Source of the DNA: NZ13-RE01 sp049718665
GTDB taxonomy: Bacteria; Dictyoglomota; Dictyoglomia; Dictyoglomales; Dictyoglomaceae
Assembly: GCA_049718665.1 (NCBI GenBank)
Contig: JBNARO010000005.1
Coordinates: forward strand, 1-64,000
Direction of reading: 5' to 3'
Length of the DNA: 64,000 bases
Of the stretch, positions 60,687 to 64,000 are shown in pieces. Both the position numbers and the translations under genes were made by a program. The notes below the pieces were generated by a model. It saw nothing but the letters and a program-made list of their open reading frames with translations, had not been told where the DNA came from and made no database searches. Every line of letters begins with the position of its first letter. Position 1 is the first letter of the stretch.

Positions 60687-61692
60687 AGAAGATCTTTTAA
60701 GAGTTATAAATAACTGGAAAGGGAAAAAAGTTGGAATTTTAGGAGATATAATGTTAGATGAATATATTATAGGAAATGTTTCAAGAATATCTCCTGAGGC
60801 GCCAGTTCCTATAGTAGAAGTATCTGAAGAATACTCTCTTTTAGGGGGAGCCAGCAATGTGGCAAATAACATAAAGGCACTTTTGGGAGAACCTATTCTT
60901 TTTGGAATTATTGGAAAGGATAAAGCAGGAGAAAAAATAATTGAGATTCTTCATGAGAAAGGGATCATTAGTAAAATATGTATAGATAAGAATAGACCTA
61001 CCACTCAAAAAACGAGAATCATCGCATTAAACCAACAGGTAGTAAGGATTGATAGAGAAACAAAAGAGCCTATATCTGAAGAGATGGAGGAAATGCTCTT
61101 TCAAAATATAGAGGAAAATGTTAAAGAAATAGATATTTTTATAATATCTGATTATGCAAAAGGAGTTTTAACTCCTAAATTAACATCAGAGGTTATATCT
61201 TTGATGAAGAGTAAGAATAAAAAAGTAATCGTAGATCCGAAAGGGAAAGATTACAGAAAATACAGAGGGGCAAGTCTTCTTACACCTAATGAGAAAGAAG
61301 CTCAAATAGCTACTAATACTGAAGAAAATTTTGATGTAATTTCCTGTGCCAAAAAATTATGGAAAATTACGGAAGGGGAAGGAATTTTAATTACTCGTGG
61401 AGAGAAAGGAATGTTTCTTTTCTTACCTGACTTCCAAGTTTTTATTCCTGCACTTTCTTCTCAGGTAAGAGATGTTACTGGAGCGGGAGATACTGTAGTA
61501 GCGGTTCTTTCTTTGGCATTAGCAGGTGGAGGGAATTTTTTAGAGTCAGCTCTTTTATCTAACTTTTCTGCGAGTATAACAGTAAGAAAATTAGGAACTG
61601 CTACAGTAACTCCAAAGGAACTTATCTCTGTAATTCCTGAGAGCTTAGAGTTTAGAGATGGATGGATATTCTTTAAAAAAAATAAAGAATAG
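60679..61692 (+). CDS. hldE1: Heptose-7-phosphate kinase (RfaE domain I)
   Basis: This ribokinase-fold protein has 337 residues from the ATG at 60679 with GGAGAGAG upstream; the longer in-frame start at 60589 lies deep in the preceding gene. Motifs are GDIMLDEYIIGNVSRISPEA, LGGASNVANNIKALLGEP and the catalytic DVTGAGDTVVAVLSLALAGG. It phosphorylates the heptose C1 position. The kinase and adenylyltransferase, fused in E. coli HldE, are separate genes here, overlapping by 35 bases. Confidence 0.93.
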   Translation: MNKEDLLRVINNWKGKKVGILGDIMLDEYIIGNVSRISPEAPVPIVEVSEEYSLLGGASNVANNIKALLGEPILFGIIGKDKAGEKIIEILHEKGIISKICIDKNRPTTQKTRIIALNQQVVRIDRETKEPISEEMEEMLFQNIEENVKEIDIFIISDYAKGVLTPKLTSEVISLMKSKNKKVIVDPKGKDYRKYRGASLLTPNEKEAQIATNTEENFDVISCAKKLWKITEGEGILITRGEKGMFLFLPDFQVFIPALSSQVRDVTGAGDTVVAVLSLALAGGGNFLESALLSNFSASITVRKLGTATVTPKELISVIPESLEFRDGWIFFKKNKE

Positions 61693-62155
61693 AGAAGAAC
61701 TTAGAAAAATAGTAGAAGATTTAAAAAAAGAAGGGAAAATCATTGTTTTTACTAATGGCTGTTTTGAGCTTCTTCATCCAGGACATATTGAGCTTTTGGA
61801 AAAGGCAAAAAGCTTAGGGGATATACTTATTGTAGGAATAAATAGTGATAATTCAGTAAGGCAGATTAAAGGAGAAAAAAAGTTAATTTTGGATGAAGAG
61901 TCTCGTTTAAGATTAGTTGCATCTATAGGGGTAGTAGATTATGTAATTCTCTTTGATGAAGTAACTCCTGAAAATGTTATTATGGAATTAAAGCCAAATA
62001 TTCATGTGAAAGGAGGAGATTATAAAATAGAGGATCTTCCGGAAGCAAAAGTTGTAGAAAGATATGGAGGTAAAGTTTATATTTTCCCTTTACTTCCTGA
62101 ATTTTCTACAACAAGACTTATTGAAAAAATATTAAATTTATATAAACAGGCTTAG
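61658..62155 (+). CDS. hldE2: Heptose-1-phosphate adenylyltransferase (RfaE domain II)
   Basis: The protein has 165 residues. Cytidylyltransferase-like motifs are VFTNGCFELLHPGHIELLEK (HxGH), IVGINSDNSVRQIKG, and LLPEFSTTRLIEKI (the ISTT-type motif). It makes ADP-heptose, the donor for LPS inner-core heptosyltransferases. The end overlaps the convergent ligase/glycosyltransferase gene by 18 bases. Confidence 0.93.
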   Translation: MDGYSLKKIKNREELRKIVEDLKKEGKIIVFTNGCFELLHPGHIELLEKAKSLGDILIVGINSDNSVRQIKGEKKLILDEESRLRLVASIGVVDYVILFDEVTPENVIMELKPNIHVKGGDYKIEDLPEAKVVERYGGKVYIFPLLPEFSTTRLIEKILNLYKQA

Positions 62156-64000
62156 TTTATCCCAAACCTTATCGACAGAAAGCTTTTTCATACAGTCTAA
62201 GGTAGTGCATACTCTTTTTCTCTTATCCCAAAGACAAGGTTGGCAGGAGAGATCAGTTTTTGCTACTTGGAAATTACTGTTTTCAGGTAAAATCTCTTTA
62301 GGATTTGTGGGACCAAATAGAGCTACTAAGGGTTTATTTAAAGCAATTCCTAAATGGAGAGGAGCAGAATCTAAACAGACCATGGCTTTACTGAAATAAA
62401 TCCACCCTAAGAATTCCTCTAAGGATTTTGGACATATAAAAATCCCATCTTTAATGAGAATTCTTAAAGAGTTTCCAATTTCTTCCTCGTCAGGGCCTAA
62501 GGTTATTATAAAGGGAATGTTTCTTTCTTTTATTCTTTTACAAAGTTCTTTCCATTTCTCTCCATCCCATCTTCTATCAATCCCTCTTTTTATACTCATT
62601 TCACTGATTCCTGGATGCAAAAGGATGTAAGAAAAAGGCTCTATTCCTATATTTTTAATTTCTTTTTCTATTTTCTCTTTTGTTTTTGTCGAGAGAAAAA
62701 TCTTAGGAAGAGAGAAATCGTCATTGATTCCTAAGGCTCTTACTAATCTATAATGGACTTTCCCCATATATTCATTCCTTTTTGAGGATACCTTATGGGT
62801 GTATAAAAAACTTAATAGATTTTCCTTATAACCTACTCTAATTTTAGCTCCTGTTAAATACATAAATATAGGTATGAAAGGAGATTTTCCTGAAGAAACA
62901 GAGATATCATATTTTTCTCTTCTTAGTTTAGTTAAGACTTTAAAAGTCTCCCAAAGATTTAATCCATTCTTGGGATTGAATTCTTCTATTTCATAGCCTG
63001 CTATTTTCAAAATCTCTTTTCCTCTTGTCTCTGTTATAATTTTTACTTTTCCAAATTTTTCTCTTAATTTATTTAAAGTAGGTAAAAATAATATCTGATC
63101 CCCTAATCCTCCTAAATTAAAGGCAAGAATCTTTTTTTCTTTTTTATCCTTATTAAGGTTTAAAAGGAAGGCACAGGAAAACCAAAAGATTATTTGAGGA
63201 TAAGGTCTATACCATATGGTATCTACAAGACCATGAAGTAGTGGTGCAGTTATGGAAGATAAAGAGCTGATTCCTATAATTTTCTTTGTAAAATCCCAAT
63301 TAGGAAAAGAATTCCAAAAAGTTTTAAACAGAGTATAAAGCATTATTAAAAATACTATTAAAGAAAATATACTTCCTTCAATAGCTAATTCCAAAAAGAG
63401 ATTATAAGAGGCTAAGGCAGTGTATTTTGGCTCCATATAAAAGGCATAGACTTGGCGAAAAACATCATTTCCTAATCCTATCCCTGTAAGGAAGAAATCT
63501 TTAAAAATTTTAAAGGAGCCTTTCCATATCATGACCCTTGTAGCATTAGATGTATGTCCCCACAGGGTAAACATAGAGAAAATTCTTGCTCTAAGATAAT
63601 CTGATGAAAAAATAAGTCCAACTCCTAAGAGAACGATAATAGAATATATAACAAAAAGTTTTCTCCTTAGCTTTTTATCTTTTTGCCAGAAATATAAAAA
63701 GGTTCCACCAAATAAAACACCAAGAGATCCTAAAAGTCCTAAGTATGCACCCCGAGAATATGTCCATATTATAGAAAGAGCAGTGATAATTATTGTTAGA
63801 GAAATAAAGAATTTGAAATAAGGATAAAAGATTAATGCAGAAAAGAGAAAAGGGAATACAGAAATTAAATATCCTCCTAATAAGTTTGGATTTAAAAGAG
63901 TTCCATACACTCTTGTTACCCCTTCTGCTATTAACTCTGGATCTTCCCAACCTGCTAATGGTGGAACTTTAATGATCCATTGATACACACAATATATAGA
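62138..64000 (-). CDS. O-antigen ligase/polymerase domain fused to GT9 heptosyltransferase-type domain (5' end outside window)
   Basis: The frame is open to the right edge, so the N terminus is missing; at least 620 residues remain. Residues 1-280 of the visible part are a membrane O-antigen ligase (Wzy_C) domain: LLNPNLLGGYLISVFPFLF, TYSRGAYLGLLGSLGVLF and FFLTGIGLGNDVFRQVYAFY. From about 290 a family 9 glycosyltransferase begins: ILAFNLGGLGDQILFLPTLN, ILLHPGISEMSIKRGIDRRW, CLDSAPLHLGIALNKPLVAL and FGPTNPKEI. GT9 enzymes transfer heptose from ADP-heptose, made by the convergent genes. A fused ligase and heptosyltransferase is unusual. Confidence 0.85.
   Translation of the reverse strand, partial: SIYCVYQWIIKVPPLAGWEDPELIAEGVTRVYGTLLNPNLLGGYLISVFPFLFSALIFYPYFKFFISLTIIITALSIIWTYSRGAYLGLLGSLGVLFGGTFLYFWQKDKKLRRKLFVIYSIIVLLGVGLIFSSDYLRARIFSMFTLWGHTSNATRVMIWKGSFKIFKDFFLTGIGLGNDVFRQVYAFYMEPKYTALASYNLFLELAIEGSIFSLIVFLIMLYTLFKTFWNSFPNWDFTKKIIGISSLSSITAPLLHGLVDTIWYRPYPQIIFWFSCAFLLNLNKDKKEKKILAFNLGGLGDQILFLPTLNKLREKFGKVKIITETRGKEILKIAGYEIEEFNPKNGLNLWETFKVLTKLRREKYDISVSSGKSPFIPIFMYLTGAKIRVGYKENLLSFLYTHKVSSKRNEYMGKVHYRLVRALGINDDFSLPKIFLSTKTKEKIEKEIKNIGIEPFSYILLHPGISEMSIKRGIDRRWDGEKWKELCKRIKERNIPFIITLGPDEEEIGNSLRILIKDGIFICPKSLEEFLGWIYFSKAMVCLDSAPLHLGIALNKPLVALFGPTNPKEILPENSNFQVAKTDLSCQPCLWDKRKRVCTTLDCMKKLSVDKVWDKLSLFI

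Noticed and set aside
1..64000. tRNA genes, rRNA genes, CRISPR arrays or prophage
   Set aside because: I saw no cloverleaf T-loop motifs, no regularly spaced repeats and no phage structural genes; all long frames are explained by chromosomal genes.

Overview
The window looks like chromosomal DNA from an AT-rich, diderm (outer-membrane) thermophilic-type bacterium. Signs of an outer membrane are an Lnt/LptC/LptA/LptF/LptD block, heptose-activation genes, an O-antigen-ligase/heptosyltransferase and a secreted protein paired with a beta-barrel protein. My best guess for the lineage is Dictyoglomus or a close relative; this rests on overall gene style and AT-richness and was not tested by a search. 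Genes are densely packed, with many 4-base ATGA-type overlaps. I found no tRNA, rRNA, CRISPR array or prophage.

Layout. (1) 62-4409: remains of a transposon end, then a CUT1-type sugar ABC uptake operon whose binding-protein gene carries a -1 frameshift in an A6 run, followed by a secreted EEP-type phosphoesterase, a decayed PHP phosphoesterase and (4410-5759) a secreted type I phosphodiesterase. (2) 5760-6538: gene-free debris with a second copy of the same transposon end. (3) 6539-13066: an IclR regulator with a perfect 10-1-10 palindromic operator, an EPSP-synthase-family protein and a complete branched-chain-type ABC importer in one apparent operon. (4) 13067-13619: decayed IS256-type transposase. 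(5) 13620-16329: a two-component system and an inositol-monophosphatase-family enzyme. (6) 16326-22713: a lipoprotein, Lnt and the Lpt lipid-export genes. (7) 22756-27698: rubredoxin, its reductase, an HtrA-like protease, an HDAC-family hydrolase, YqeY and an M24-like protein that seems to lack metal ligands. (8) 27695-34082: a full F-type ATP synthase operon in the order Z-I-a-c-b/delta-alpha-gamma-beta-epsilon, with a fused b/delta subunit and a c subunit whose glycine motif is largely lost. (9) 34060-38829: GlpP antiterminator diverging from a 1041-residue multi-Ig secreted protein and an outer-membrane beta-barrel protein. (10) 38879-42785: RtcB RNA ligase, YjbQ, a 25-residue membrane miniprotein, and nicotinamidase plus nicotinate phosphoribosyltransferase. 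(11) 42850-49723: the conserved rpmH-rnpA-yidD-yidC-jag-mnmE block, uppP, a YgiQ radical SAM protein and a CDF metal transporter. (12) 49724-55257: IS remnants flanking a ribose-type ABC operon and a short-chain dehydrogenase cut off by a third copy of the transposon end. (13) 55258-59459: phoU convergent with pstSCAB, with a PhoP-box-like repeat array upstream of pstS. (14) 59601-64000: ADP-heptose pathway genes, including a GmhA-GmhB fusion, and an O-antigen-ligase/GT9 fusion that runs off the right edge.

Together the genes cover substrate import (two sugar systems, one LIV-type system, phosphate), energy conversion (ATP synthase), envelope building (Lpt, heptose, UppP, YidC) and cofactor salvage (NAD). 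The accessory parts are the transporter islands, each bounded by decayed mobile elements. The strongest leads for a second look are the IclR/EPSPS-like/LIV operon, the aberrant ATP-synthase c subunit with the b/delta fusion, the A6 frameshift at the start of the sugar-binding protein, and the three-copy transposon terminus that truncates a gene.
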